64,000 nt of DNA from Candidatus Heimdallarchaeota archaeon (GCA_020353515.1 CP070695.1:4777414-4841413); one strand, 5' to 3'. Positions 1 to 9,614 are shown, counted from the first letter of the stretch. Program-made: numbers and translations. The notes: generated from the letters alone by a model not told the origin.

Positions 1-465
1 TTCTGGATCCCTCTAATCACAACCTTATCGCTAATAACAGTATTTCGGGTTTTACAGGAACAGGAGTAGAACTCCTTGACTCTGCCAATAACACCATCGA
101 TGGGAATGAAATTGTCAACAGTTTTGGAGAGAATGAGAACGGGGTATTTCTCGTAGGCTCCGACTATAACAATATCACTAATAATGAGATTTACGGTTAT
201 TATGACGACAGTTCCCCAGGGAGCCCCATCTCACAGAACATCCGATACAGAGTAGATAGAACTCAAGCCTTCATTAGCCGTGGCGTCTTTCTGGATCCCT
301 CCAATCACAACCTTATCGCTAATAATACTATCTCTAATGTCACAGGAACAGGAGTGGAGCTCCTTAACTCCGCTAATAACACCCTTGATGGGAATGAGAT
401 TAGTAACAACGCTGAGAATGGTATTCTCCTACAAGGTTCTAGTAATACAAGTGTTTCTCATAATG
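1..465 (+). repeat. Tandem coding repeat, 288-bp period
   Basis: A block starting at base 1 (ttctggatccctctaatcac) recurs at 289 with one or two changes over the first 38 bases, then continues with lower identity for about 175 bases. The period of 288 bp equals 96 residues of the beta-helix protein. The near identity of the first 40 bases suggests recent duplication or gene conversion. Confidence 0.8.
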
Positions 466-1337
466 TAATATATAATGATGATATTTACGGAGTAACTATA
501 TCTAGTTTCTCTAATAATAATATCATAAATTGGAACGACTTCATTGGGAATAATATTGGAGGAACCTCTCAAATCAACGATGATGGTTCAGAAAATCAAT
601 TTACTAATAATTTCTTAGTTGATCACGACAACACAGATAGCGATAATGACAGTGTCTCAGATAATCCTTACAATATTGATGGAGATGCAAGTAGTATTGA
701 CTATAGTCCAAATTCTCTCCCTGTTCAACCTTTAAAAGATTTAGACTTGGCTTTAGCAGATTTAGATGCTGATATAGATTGGGAATCGGAAACTCTGAAT
801 TTAAAAAATCAAGGAAATTGGGAAACAGTCAAAATATCACTTCCAGAAGGTTATTCAGCAACAAACATTGATGTTAGTTCTATTTATACCCAAGTAGATG
901 GTGCTGGTAGGCTTTATGCAAACGAAGAAGCCCAAGTTCAAAATCCAAGGACATTGATAGTTAAATTTGACAGACCCGCATTAGTAATCCTCCTGGAATC
1001 AGCATTAACAACTTATCCAGTTGACGTTAATATGAATATTACAGGCTTCTTAAATGGGGAATTTCTAATGTTCTATGGATTGGACATGGTCAAAATACTC
1101 AATGATGTTTCAGAAAGTCCTGTAATGATTATTGATCAGGATAAGGAGACCTCAGATGGTGATCCAACTCAGATATTTATAGATCAAGTTATTAAGCCAA
1201 CTGTAGCTATTCCAGCGAAAATACTTATTAATCAGATCACTTCTGTGTCTCAAATGCCATTTGGATTGACAATCGGTATTCTTTTTGCTCCCATGATTAC
1301 GACTGTAGTGATCCGCAGATTTCGTACAAAAAAATAA
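1..1337 (+). CDS. Surface beta-helix protein, C-terminal part (partial)
   Basis: The frame is open from base 3, so the gene begins before the window. The visible part starts with Asn-rich repeats of the kind NNTIxxNxI, typical of right-handed parallel beta-helix (NosD/CASH, pectate-lyase-like) surface proteins. A 96-residue unit is seen twice. Around base 640 an Asp-rich stretch (DHDNTDSDNDSVSDNPYNID) resembles the closing segment of NosD-type repeats and could bind calcium. A beta-rich region follows, and the protein ends in one membrane segment (PFGLTIGILFAPMITTVVI) and a basic tail (RRFRTKK), so it is probably anchored outside the cell. Ligand or substrate is not visible. A strong hairpin terminator follows. 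Confidence 0.75.
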   Translation, partial: LDPSNHNLIANNSISGFTGTGVELLDSANNTIDGNEIVNSFGENENGVFLVGSDYNNITNNEIYGYYDDSSPGSPISQNIRYRVDRTQAFISRGVFLDPSNHNLIANNTISNVTGTGVELLNSANNTLDGNEISNNAENGILLQGSSNTSVSHNVIYNDDIYGVTISSFSNNNIINWNDFIGNNIGGTSQINDDGSENQFTNNFLVDHDNTDSDNDSVSDNPYNIDGDASSIDYSPNSLPVQPLKDLDLALADLDADIDWESETLNLKNQGNWETVKISLPEGYSATNIDVSSIYTQVDGAGRLYANEEAQVQNPRTLIVKFDRPALVILLESALTTYPVDVNMNITGFLNGEFLMFYGLDMVKILNDVSESPVMIIDQDKETSDGDPTQIFIDQVIKPTVAIPAKILINQITSVSQMPFGLTIGILFAPMITTVVIRRFRTKK

Positions 1338-1338
1338 C

Positions 1339-1377
1339 TCTGAAGTAGCTTTATCTACTTCAGAATCCATATTTTTT
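1339..1377 (+). terminator. Hairpin plus T-run terminator
   Basis: A perfect 10-bp stem (tctgaagtag / ctacttcaga, 1339-1364, six-base loop) starts two bases after the stop of the surface protein. A T-run follows at 1372-1377. In archaea the T-run alone can terminate; the hairpin adds support. Confidence 0.7.
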
Positions 1378-1464
1378 CTTTTTGATTAGGAAGTAGTCAA
1401 TATTCTCAATGAATGGGTAATAATTTAAAATCTGATATATTATTGTAATTCGAGGATAATATTA

Positions 1465-3696
1465 TTGCCAGGTCGTTTTACATCAAGATACTTTGGTCGA
1501 GATAAGTTATCTAATGCTGATTTAGAGAAATTAGAATATCTCAAAAGACAAATCTTGAAATGTTATGACTTTATTCAAAAGGGGAACTATGAAAAGGGGT
1601 TAAATCTGGCAGAACAGACATATAAAGAAAGCGAAGAAAATGAAAACTTCATGAAAAGACCAATAATCGTTGACACTACTATCTGTCAAGGATACGCTTT
1701 ATTAGGGCTTGGGAGGCTTGATGAATGCCTTAATATGGTTGAGAAAGGGGAAAACTTACTTGATTCGGTAGAAAATATCAAGAAAAATGAATTGGTTGAG
1801 AAACAAGCAATAATGAGCGAATTAAAAGCTATACTGTATAGACATAAAGGGAATAATATATTAGCATACGACTTTTTAAACAAATCCTCATCTATAATGG
1901 AAAAACTCAAAGAAAAGGGAAATCAGGCAGGATTACTCAATAATATTGCCATTGTTCATGCTTCTGACAACAAACTTGAATCTGCTCTTGAATTTCTACA
2001 ACAAAGTCTAGCAACATTTGAAGAACTTAATATTGTGCGTCCTAAACTAAAAGTGCTCAATAATATTGGACTTATTCATGCTTTAAAAGGGGAATTGGAT
2101 TCAGCTTTGGAATACTATCAAAAAAGTTTGGATGGAGTTGGAGATCTCAACGATAAACAATCTGAAGCAACTTTACTTATGAATATTGGACAAATTTACC
2201 ACAATAAGGGAGAGATAGAATCTGCAGTAAAATATGGTCAGAAAAGTAGAGAGATATTTGAAAAAATCCAGTCTGCTTATGGAAGGGCAATTTGCCTTAA
2301 CACGCTTGGAATAATACATGAACTTAGAGGAGAGTTGTACGACGCACATGATTTATACACAAAAGGATTCATTTTCTTTAAAGAAGTGGATAACAAACCT
2401 AAAATTGCATTGAGTTACAATAATATTGGTAATACGTATTTAGATGGCGGAGATGTTGACAGAGCGATATCACATTATAATGAAGCGTTAGCGATTTTCA
2501 AAAATGATGGGAGCGATCTTGAAATTTGTATGACACTGTATAATTTAATCTCTGTACATATCCAACGCGGTTTAAAAGAAATTTCACAGCAATATCTACA
2601 AGATCTTCAAAAAATCAATGAAAAAAGGAAAGATAAGATCATCGATCAAATCTATCAACTAGCACGGGCTCTTATCCTGAAAACAAGCGAGAGAGTTGTC
2701 AAACAGGCCGAAGCACAACAAATTTTTCAAAAAATAATAGAAGCAAATGTAAATCATGAATTCACAGTCATTGCTAAGAAAAATCTGTGTGAATTACTCA
2801 TTCAAGAACTTTCCACTTCAGGAGATGAAGAAATTCTTGGTGAAATTAAAGAGATTTCCCAAGAATTATTGTCCATTGCTGAAAAACAACAATCGTCTTC
2901 ATTACTCATTGAAACTTACATTTTACAGTCAAAAATGGCCTTGTTGGAGTTAGACCTAGACATAGCTCGTCAGCTCTTAAGTGATGCCCGACAAAAAGCC
3001 GAAGAAAAAGAATTGCAAAGGTTGGGCGTGATGGTGTCAAGAGAATATGACTCCTTGCTATCACAATTGAGTAAGTGGACGGATCTAGCTGATCGTGATG
3101 TTTCTTTAGCAGAAAGGTTAGAATTAGCAGAACTTGAAAGTATGGTCACCCGTTTAATCAGAAAAAAAGCAGAAATCGACGAACTTTCAGAAGAAGAACC
3201 AGTGTTATTTTTGATCCTAGCTAGGAGTGGAATGAGTATGTTTTCTAAACATTTTATGTCAGAAAGTCTTCTTGTGGATCAACTTATTGGTGGGTTCTTA
3301 ACAGCAATTAATGCTTTTACGCAACAAGCGTTTTCTGATTCAGGTACAATTGAAGGTATTAAACACAGGGAATATACAATCCTTATGAATCCTACAGATC
3401 AGTTACTCTGTTGTTATGTGTTTAAAGGTCCTTCATATTATGCACTCCAGAAATTAAAGAATTTTAGCGAAACAGTGAAAGTTTCAGACGCTATATGGGA
3501 AAAAATGCTAAAAGCCAGTATGATAGGCCAGGATATCTCAGGAGAAAAGGAAATTCAAGATTTAGTATCGAAAATTATTCTCTCGTCTTCCGAGGAAATG
3601 ATTGAAAGTACCTCTGAAGTTTTTTTTGGTCAGAAAATGAATGTACCAATCGAACACGGCATTTTCCTAGACATACCTTTTTTTGATGTCAATTAA
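1465..3696 (+). CDS. TPR protein with C-terminal roadblock/longin-like domain (paralog 1)
   Basis: This 743-residue protein has five clear tetratricopeptide repeats at about residues 155-350 with a 40-residue period (pattern NNIGxIHxxKGELDSALEYY) and degenerate helical repeats on both sides. Such arrays are protein-protein scaffolds. After a helical linker a separate domain at about 575-690 alternates strands and helices (strand PVLFLILARSG, helix DQLIGGFLTAINAF, strands ending in CCYVFKG). That order suggests a profilin-like, roadblock or longin fold, as in GTPase regulators; this is inference. The TTG start at 1465 follows cgagg. No membrane segment. A paralog lies 129 bp downstream. Confidence 0.8.
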   Translation: MPGRFTSRYFGRDKLSNADLEKLEYLKRQILKCYDFIQKGNYEKGLNLAEQTYKESEENENFMKRPIIVDTTICQGYALLGLGRLDECLNMVEKGENLLDSVENIKKNELVEKQAIMSELKAILYRHKGNNILAYDFLNKSSSIMEKLKEKGNQAGLLNNIAIVHASDNKLESALEFLQQSLATFEELNIVRPKLKVLNNIGLIHALKGELDSALEYYQKSLDGVGDLNDKQSEATLLMNIGQIYHNKGEIESAVKYGQKSREIFEKIQSAYGRAICLNTLGIIHELRGELYDAHDLYTKGFIFFKEVDNKPKIALSYNNIGNTYLDGGDVDRAISHYNEALAIFKNDGSDLEICMTLYNLISVHIQRGLKEISQQYLQDLQKINEKRKDKIIDQIYQLARALILKTSERVVKQAEAQQIFQKIIEANVNHEFTVIAKKNLCELLIQELSTSGDEEILGEIKEISQELLSIAEKQQSSSLLIETYILQSKMALLELDLDIARQLLSDARQKAEEKELQRLGVMVSREYDSLLSQLSKWTDLADRDVSLAERLELAELESMVTRLIRKKAEIDELSEEEPVLFLILARSGMSMFSKHFMSESLLVDQLIGGFLTAINAFTQQAFSDSGTIEGIKHREYTILMNPTDQLLCCYVFKGPSYYALQKLKNFSETVKVSDAIWEKMLKASMIGQDISGEKEIQDLVSKIILSSSEEMIESTSEVFFGQKMNVPIEHGIFLDIPFFDVN

Positions 3697-3824
3697 AATT
3701 TTTAAAGGTTTGATCATTGGTCACTTGCGATCGATCAAATCAAAAATAAAACTGTAAAATCAATCCTTGAAATATCCTTGACCCTTTTTTCGATTTTCAA
3801 GCATTAGCATAACTACAAATAAAA

Positions 3825-6092
3825 ATGGATGAATTAATCTTGGCAGTTTCTTTCATATCTGATCTTATCACGCGTCTAAAGGCGAAATTAAAACTTGAGG
3901 GCCCCACACAGAAATTAGAACAGGTGGAGCGACTCATTCAAGAAGGAAAACTTGACGAAGCTATGAGGGAGATTCAGCTCTATGAGGATATGAAAAACTT
4001 AACAGAAAATGATCGCCTTAGAGGCCAGATCTTGAAATGTGAAATCTTAAACGAAAAAAGAGATTATAAGAATGGATTGAAACTATCTAAACAGATATTG
4101 GAGGAGAGTGAAGGGCTAGGACAGTCCTTATTAATGATAGATGCAATGATTTGCCAAGGAAACGCTTTACTAGGAATGGGTGAACTTGACGATTCCTTCA
4201 AGATCACTGAAAAGGTAGAAGTTCTGTTAAAAAAGATTGAAGACATTAAAGAGAGAGAATATGATACAAGACATGCTGCAACAACCGAGCTCAAGGGGAA
4301 AATATGCCGTAGAAAGGGTGATATGAATCTTGCTTTAGATCTCCTCCAAGAATCACTTTCTATTAGAGAAAAACTCAAGGATTTTCATGCTAAAGCTGAT
4401 TTACTCAATAATATGGGCATAATTCATGCATCAAAAGGAGAATTTGACCCCGCTCTAGACTATCTTCAAAAAAGTCTAGAAATATATGAAGAACTAAAAA
4501 TGGAACAACCAATAATCAAGTTATTCAATAACATTGGACTGATTTACTCGTACAAGGGTGAACTGGATAAATCATTAGAATACTACCAAAAAAGCTTAGA
4601 TCTAAGTGAAAAATTCGAGAATAAACAAATTTCTGCAACATTATTACTGAATATTGGTCAGATATATCTTAGTAAGGGGGAGTTGGACTTTGCTTTGGAC
4701 TACAACCAGCGAAGCCTAGCATTATATGAAGAGTTAGATAGCACATATGAACTTGCCATTTGCCTCAATAATATTGGGAATATTTTCGAAAGTAAGGGAG
4801 AATTAGTACAAGCGCTTGAAGTATATACAAGAAGTTTAAACCTGTTTGAAAAAATTCAGGAGAAATCAGGTACCGCTTTGAGTATGAATAACATTGGTAA
4901 TGTCTATAGAAGCAGAGGGGAAGCAACTGAAGCAATATCTTATTATACAAAGAGTCTTGAATTACTCGAGGAGGCTGGAAACAACCTCGAAGCAAGCAGC
5001 GCTCTTCTCAATCTGGTTCTGATGACAATATATTGGGAAGATGTTGGGGAACCTCAACCATACTTACAAAAATTGCAAGAAATTGATAATAAAGAGGAAA
5101 ACAAAGCTATCAATCAAATTTATCGCCTTGCAAAAGCTATTGTCTTAAGAAAAAGCGCAAGAGTAGTTAAACAAGCTGAAGCGCAACAAATTTTCCAACA
5201 AATAGCAGAAGAAGAGATTATACAACATGAACGTACAGTTGATGCAATGCTGAACCTTTGTGAAATGCTTTTACTTGAATTAAGAACTTCTGGAAATGAG
5301 GAAGTCCTTAAAGAAATCACAGGAATTTTGGAGAAACTACAAACGATTGGTGAAAATCAACATTCCTACTCATTACTTGTAGATACATATATGCTGAAAT
5401 CGAAAATGGCACTGTTAGAGTTGGATCTTGATTCAGCACGACAATTATTAGGTGAAGCACAACAAATGGCTGAAGAAAAAGGTCTACGAAATTTAGCTAT
5501 GATGATTTCCGGAGAATACGACACTTTAATGGATCAATTAGGGAAGTGGACTGATTTAATTGATCAAAATGTTCCAATGATTGAGAAGTTGGAACTGACT
5601 GAATTGGAGGGGATGGTATCAAGGATAATTAGAAAAAAGGCAGAAACACCTGAGTTTGCAGGTGAAGAACCTGCATTATTCTTAATTCTTACAGAAACTG
5701 GAACGATGAGATTTTCCAAACAATTTGCCCCGGAGGGCACCCTAGACGATAAGGTTATCGGAGATCTCTTAACTGCTATCAATAATTTCATTCAGGAAAC
5801 ATTTGCTGCCACGGGGTCAATTGAACGTATAAAACATAAAGAGCATACACTATTGATGAAACCTATTGACCCATTGTTATGTTGTTATGTATTTAAAGGC
5901 CAATCTTATTCTGCTCTTCGAAAATTAGACACATTTATTGATACAGTCAAGGGTTCAAGATCTTTATGGAGATTATTAACTAGTACGACTAAATCAGATA
6001 AAACAATATCCGCAGAAAAAAAGATGGAAGATATAGTTTCTAATATTTTTCTTTCACAAGACAGTTCTGCTGTCCTCCAAGTTGAAAATTAA
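3825..6092 (+). CDS. TPR protein with C-terminal roadblock/longin-like domain (paralog 2)
   Basis: This 755-residue protein is a tandem duplicate of the upstream gene with the same architecture: helical N-terminus, five canonical TPRs at about 190-385, a linker containing the shared stretch RVVKQAEAQQIFQ, and the same C-terminal domain at about 615-725 (PALFLILTETG, then CCYVFKGQSY). The extra N-terminal 35 residues form an amphipathic helix. It starts at ATG 3825. The paralogs have diverged widely while keeping every domain, which argues that both are functional. A role as scaffold or GTPase regulator is a guess from the fold. Confidence 0.8.
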   Translation: MDELILAVSFISDLITRLKAKLKLEGPTQKLEQVERLIQEGKLDEAMREIQLYEDMKNLTENDRLRGQILKCEILNEKRDYKNGLKLSKQILEESEGLGQSLLMIDAMICQGNALLGMGELDDSFKITEKVEVLLKKIEDIKEREYDTRHAATTELKGKICRRKGDMNLALDLLQESLSIREKLKDFHAKADLLNNMGIIHASKGEFDPALDYLQKSLEIYEELKMEQPIIKLFNNIGLIYSYKGELDKSLEYYQKSLDLSEKFENKQISATLLLNIGQIYLSKGELDFALDYNQRSLALYEELDSTYELAICLNNIGNIFESKGELVQALEVYTRSLNLFEKIQEKSGTALSMNNIGNVYRSRGEATEAISYYTKSLELLEEAGNNLEASSALLNLVLMTIYWEDVGEPQPYLQKLQEIDNKEENKAINQIYRLAKAIVLRKSARVVKQAEAQQIFQQIAEEEIIQHERTVDAMLNLCEMLLLELRTSGNEEVLKEITGILEKLQTIGENQHSYSLLVDTYMLKSKMALLELDLDSARQLLGEAQQMAEEKGLRNLAMMISGEYDTLMDQLGKWTDLIDQNVPMIEKLELTELEGMVSRIIRKKAETPEFAGEEPALFLILTETGTMRFSKQFAPEGTLDDKVIGDLLTAINNFIQETFAATGSIERIKHKEHTLLMKPIDPLLCCYVFKGQSYSALRKLDTFIDTVKGSRSLWRLLTSTTKSDKTISAEKKMEDIVSNIFLSQDSSAVLQVEN

Positions 6093-6124
6093 AAAAAGAA
6101 GCCAAGAAGAGGGAGAATATCTTA

Positions 6125-6337
6125 TTAATTAGATTCAATCGAACTGATAATTCTTGAACATATAGAACCAATGGCTTTATGCAGGTTATTGACTGTAATG
6201 TCTTCTTTCGTCAAATCAGAAAGAGACAATGAATGAATATAGGTTCCATTAGGAGTAGTGAATTCTAATTTCAGGATTTTTTCTTCTGTTGTTACATTTA
6301 TTTCTAATTTGTATTTCTCATTAAGTCTGAAAGCCAT
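6125..6337 (-). CDS. Hypothetical 70-residue protein
   Basis: A small reading frame that overlaps the 3' end of the molybdopterin-domain remnant by 34 bp. It looks like a small alpha/beta protein: strands in residues 7-35 (KLEINVTTEEKILKLEF), then a helical C-terminus (NNLHKAIGSICSRIISSIE). No family recognised. It could be a genuine small gene of the former formate dehydrogenase operon or a chance frame. Confidence 0.4.
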   Translation of the reverse strand: MAFRLNEKYKLEINVTTEEKILKLEFTTPNGTYIHSLSLSDLTKEDITVNNLHKAIGSICSRIISSIESN

Positions 6338-6771
6338 TTTATGCTTTTTTTCCCGAAGTAAGTGCCACTAGTGATTGGAATATAACCTTGTTTTATCATA
6401 GACTCATAAATGTACACTGAGAATAATCTTGCTTCTCTGATTGAATAAGTATCTTCCTCAATAGGAATCTGTTCTAATTTGGCAAGCTTTGAAGTTGCTA
6501 ACTGAAGAACAATCGGGATTACTTTAAAACAAGGTGTTTTCCCAAGTGGATCCACTGCGGAATCTGTGAGTCTGTTTACAAGTGCATCATTATAATGAAA
6601 TGGAACAAAAACGTGACCACGGATAATATTTGTAGATATTCTTGCTTCAGCTGTTATTGCCCCTAGTGGTGATCTAACCTCAACAAGATCTCCATCTTCA
6701 ATAAGTAGGATTCGGGCATCCTCCCTATTGATGCTAACTAAAGCCTGTTCCAAAATACTGTGCAGTTTCAA
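6304..6771 (-). pseudogene. Formate dehydrogenase alpha subunit, C-terminal domain remnant
   Basis: The 155 residues match only the molybdopterin-dinucleotide-binding C-terminal domain of formate dehydrogenase alpha (FdhA/FdhF family, normally about 700 residues): EDGDLVEVRSPLGAI, then GHVFVPFHY and NRLTDSAVDPLGKTP, the usual N-LT-x2-A-x-DP signature. The iron-sulfur and catalytic domains are absent. The start coincides with the point where a formate-channel N-terminus breaks off, so a deletion fusing two genes is the simplest explanation. A stand-alone FwdD-like subunit is less likely because the sequence is FdhA-like. It may still be translated from ATG 6771. Confidence 0.65.
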
Positions 6772-6925
6772 CTTTTACTGTTGTCATTAAAATTCCTCCA
6801 AATCCAATATAAACACCAGCTAGTATTCCAAGTGTCAACAATCGATCAACACTTTTATGTGCCTTTTCAACTGATGTATGGTTAGCTAAAACCTCAGCAA
6901 TTTCTTTTGGACTTTTAATAGGCAT
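6734..6925 (-). pseudogene. Formate/nitrite transporter (FNT) N-terminal fragment
   Basis: The first 50 of 63 residues match the FNT/FdhC channel N-terminus: KSPKEIAEVL, then the first membrane helix LTLGILAGVYIGFGGILMTT. Family members have about 260-280 residues and six helices. After about base 6776 the similarity ends and the frame runs 13 unrelated residues to a stop inside the formate dehydrogenase remnant. FNT channels often sit beside formate dehydrogenase genes, which fits loss of the intervening DNA. An assembly join is the alternative. Confidence 0.7.
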
Positions 6926-6983
6926 TATAAATCACTCACAAAATATAAGACTCAAGAGAAACAAAGTATTAAAAAATATTGGA

Positions 6984-7754
6984 GTGCTTAATGATTTGCA
7001 AAAGAAAGAGATCTTCAGATACATTCAAGGCAAGAAAGAAAAATACTTCGATTCTATTGTGAATGAACACCTGATCAAACTCTTCATAAATCAAAGAGAG
7101 TCATTCCTATTTCAGACCTTCCCCCTTGATAATGATGAGTTAGTAACTGGTTTCTTATACTCTAAAAAAATTATTTCGTCAATAAGGGATATTCAACGAT
7201 CTTTTTTTAATGAACTGACCAATGAATATCATATTTCTATTCAGAATGGTTTGAAAATCAATTACAGCTCATTGACGACTCCTATCTCAAGAAATATCAA
7301 TGATACTACTTTTAACAAAATCAACGATTCACACTCAATGGAAGAGCCCCTCATAGTAGAAAAAGATAAAATTTTTGCCTTTATGGAAGAATTCAATAGT
7401 TTATCCGATGTGTTTGACAAAACAGGAGCCGTTCATACCGCAGCTATATCAAACACTTCAGAAATAAAATATTATTATGATGATATTGGAAGACATAATG
7501 CTATTGATAAATGCTTAGGAAAAGGACTTATTGACAACGTTAAATTAGAGAATAAAATATTACTAGTAACTTGTCGTATTTCTTCAGGTATTATTTCAAA
7601 GATAATTAATAGTAGAATACCCATTATTATTTCACGCGCTCCTCCAACAGCTTATGCAATTGAACTTGGCGAAAAATTCGGAATTACTATTATTGGATTC
7701 TGTAGAGGATTTAGATTCAATGTTTACTCTCATGTAGGAAGAATTCAGGATTGA
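6984..7754 (+). CDS. fdhD: FdhD-like sulfurtransferase lacking the CxxC motif
   Basis: FdhD passes sulfur from a cysteine desulfurase to the molybdenum cofactor of formate dehydrogenase. Hallmarks are present: ELVTGFLYSKKII near the N-terminus, FDKTGAVHTAAI, DDIGRHNAIDKCLGKG, SRAPPTAYAIELGEKFGIT, and the C-terminal GFCRGFRFNVYSHVGRI. At about residues 95-115, where the family carries the CGxCG loop that accepts sulfur, there is only a polar stretch with no cysteine. Divergent from the formate dehydrogenase wreck; the start is GTG 6984. The frame is intact, so it may have a residual role or be decaying. Family call is firm, activity doubtful. Confidence 0.8.
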   Translation: MLNDLQKKEIFRYIQGKKEKYFDSIVNEHLIKLFINQRESFLFQTFPLDNDELVTGFLYSKKIISSIRDIQRSFFNELTNEYHISIQNGLKINYSSLTTPISRNINDTTFNKINDSHSMEEPLIVEKDKIFAFMEEFNSLSDVFDKTGAVHTAAISNTSEIKYYYDDIGRHNAIDKCLGKGLIDNVKLENKILLVTCRISSGIISKIINSRIPIIISRAPPTAYAIELGEKFGITIIGFCRGFRFNVYSHVGRIQD

Positions 7755-7892
7755 TATTTGACCGAATTATTATTAGTTTCGATAAACGTACCCCTAAAAA
7801 ATAAAAAAACATGCATAGAAGCGCAACGTAATTACCACTGGAGTTATTACTGAAATAAACTTGATATCATAGAAAAATGGACGGTAAGGAGA

Positions 7893-9602
7893 ATGAAAGA
7901 TGTTGCAATTGTGATTTGTGGAGCAGCAGGTCAAGGAATCGCCACAGTAGAAGATTTAATTACTGGAATTCTCAAACAGGCTGGATATCATTGTTATAGT
8001 ACGAGTGAATTCATGTCGAGAATTCGAGGAGGCACAAATTCCACATTAATACGTGTATCATCTACTAGAATTAACCCTGCATTCGTTGATCGCATTGATA
8101 TTTTAGTTCCTCTTCACTCTTCGGCCCTACCCCACCTGAAACACCGAATATCAGCGACCACAATTATTTTGGGTGAGGAAAAGAATATCGATGAACAATA
8201 TTGTGTTAATCAAGAAAAAGTAATCAAACTGCCATTCTCTGAAATTGCAAAAGAAATAGGTGGAGCTATTTACGCAAACATTGTCGCAGTTGGAATATTT
8301 TTAACTCTTTTTGAAGTAGAAGAAGATATATCTGAAGGATTTCTTACAAAAAGATTTACCAGAAAAGGAGAAAATATCGTCAAACAGAATATTGAAGCTT
8401 ATAAGAAGGGATACTCGATTGGAAAGGAGCTAGTTGCTTCTGGTAAGTTTTCAAATCCACTTCGGAATGATACATCAGTTATAGATGACATAGTTCTTAG
8501 TGGTGCTGAAGCGATAGGAATGGGGGCGGTTGCAGGAGGATGTAATTTTATTAGTTCATATCCGATGTCACCCAGCACAAGTGTACTTGTATTTTTATCC
8601 CAACAGGCAGATAATTTCGATATCATTGTTGATCAAGCTGAAGACGAAATAGCAGCTATCAATAAAGGTATTGCAGCTTGGTATGCTGGGGGAAGGGGAA
8701 TGATTACGACTTCAGGAGGAGGATTTGCGTTAATGACAGAAGGGGTGTCATTAGCAGGCATGCTTGAAACACCTATGGTTCTTCACATCGGCCAACGTCC
8801 AGGGCCTGCAACAGGATTACCCACAAGGACTGGTCAAGAAGATTTACAACATGTTCTAAACGCAGGTCATGGAGAATTTGCTAGGATTATCCTAACACCA
8901 GGAAATCCACAAGACGCCTTTTTTCTGACACAAAAAGCATTCAATCTTGCAGATAAATTTCAGGTTCCAGTTTTCATACTTACAGACCAATTTTTCTTAG
9001 ATTCGCACTATTCGATACCTGATTTAGATATGTCAAAAATAAGTAATAAGAAACAGATTGTGAAAACGACCCCTGACTATAAACGCTATAGACTTACTGA
9101 TAATGGAATTTCGCCAAGGGGGATTCCTGGATATGGTAATGGTCTGGTTAATGTTGACAGTGATGAACACGATGAAGATGGTCATATTACAGAAGACGTC
9201 CACGTGATCAGACCACAAATGGTTCAAAAAAGACTCTACAAAAGACTTGCTTTACTGAAGAAAGAGGTTATTGAGCCGGAATTAATTGGAAATGAGGATT
9301 ATAAAACTCTTGTAATCGGATGGGGATCTACATATGGAGTTATTAAAGAAGCTGTCGAAAATATGGCAAGGGATGATCTTGCTTTCCTCTATTTCAAACA
9401 AGTCTATCCTTTGAATGATAGAATTGGTGAATTTCTAAGAAAAGCAGAAAAAACTATTATTTTAGAAAACAATGCAACTTCTCAATTTGGCAAGGTACTC
9501 AAACTAGAACTAAATTTTGATGCTGATGAGCATTTTCTCAAGTATAATGGAATGCCTTTCTCCGTGGAAGAAGTAACAACATTTCTAGAAGAGAATTTAT
9601 GA
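7893..9602 (+). CDS. korA: 2-oxoacid:ferredoxin oxidoreductase, fused gamma-alpha subunit
   Basis: The N-terminal 190 residues are the gamma domain (VICGAAGQGI, then SRIRGGTNSTLI). The alpha pyrimidine-binding domain follows (GAEAIGMGAVAGGCNFISSY, VDQAEDEIAAINKGIAAWYA, TTSGGGFALMTEG), with a C-terminal transketolase-like domain. With the beta subunit it would oxidatively decarboxylate a 2-oxoacid to acyl-CoA and CO2, reducing ferredoxin in the cytosol. The fused gamma-alpha form is typical of 2-oxoglutarate or broad 2-oxoacid enzymes (KorA, OforA); the substrate cannot be read from sequence alone. The beta gene is 12 bp downstream. Confidence 0.88.
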   Translation: MKDVAIVICGAAGQGIATVEDLITGILKQAGYHCYSTSEFMSRIRGGTNSTLIRVSSTRINPAFVDRIDILVPLHSSALPHLKHRISATTIILGEEKNIDEQYCVNQEKVIKLPFSEIAKEIGGAIYANIVAVGIFLTLFEVEEDISEGFLTKRFTRKGENIVKQNIEAYKKGYSIGKELVASGKFSNPLRNDTSVIDDIVLSGAEAIGMGAVAGGCNFISSYPMSPSTSVLVFLSQQADNFDIIVDQAEDEIAAINKGIAAWYAGGRGMITTSGGGFALMTEGVSLAGMLETPMVLHIGQRPGPATGLPTRTGQEDLQHVLNAGHGEFARIILTPGNPQDAFFLTQKAFNLADKFQVPVFILTDQFFLDSHYSIPDLDMSKISNKKQIVKTTPDYKRYRLTDNGISPRGIPGYGNGLVNVDSDEHDEDGHITEDVHVIRPQMVQKRLYKRLALLKKEVIEPELIGNEDYKTLVIGWGSTYGVIKEAVENMARDDLAFLYFKQVYPLNDRIGEFLRKAEKTIILENNATSQFGKVLKLELNFDADEHFLKYNGMPFSVEEVTTFLEENL

Positions 9603-9614
9603 AGGGATAATGAA

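Noticed and set aside
3697..3824. Inverted repeat tttgatc / gatcaaa between the TPR genes
   Set aside because: Seven-base arms with a long loop and no T-run; expected often in AT-rich DNA.
6304..6771. FwdD-type stand-alone molybdopterin subunit
   Set aside because: The N-x-LT-x2-A-x-DP signature belongs to FdhA, and the start falls exactly where the channel fragment breaks; a remnant is the simpler reading.
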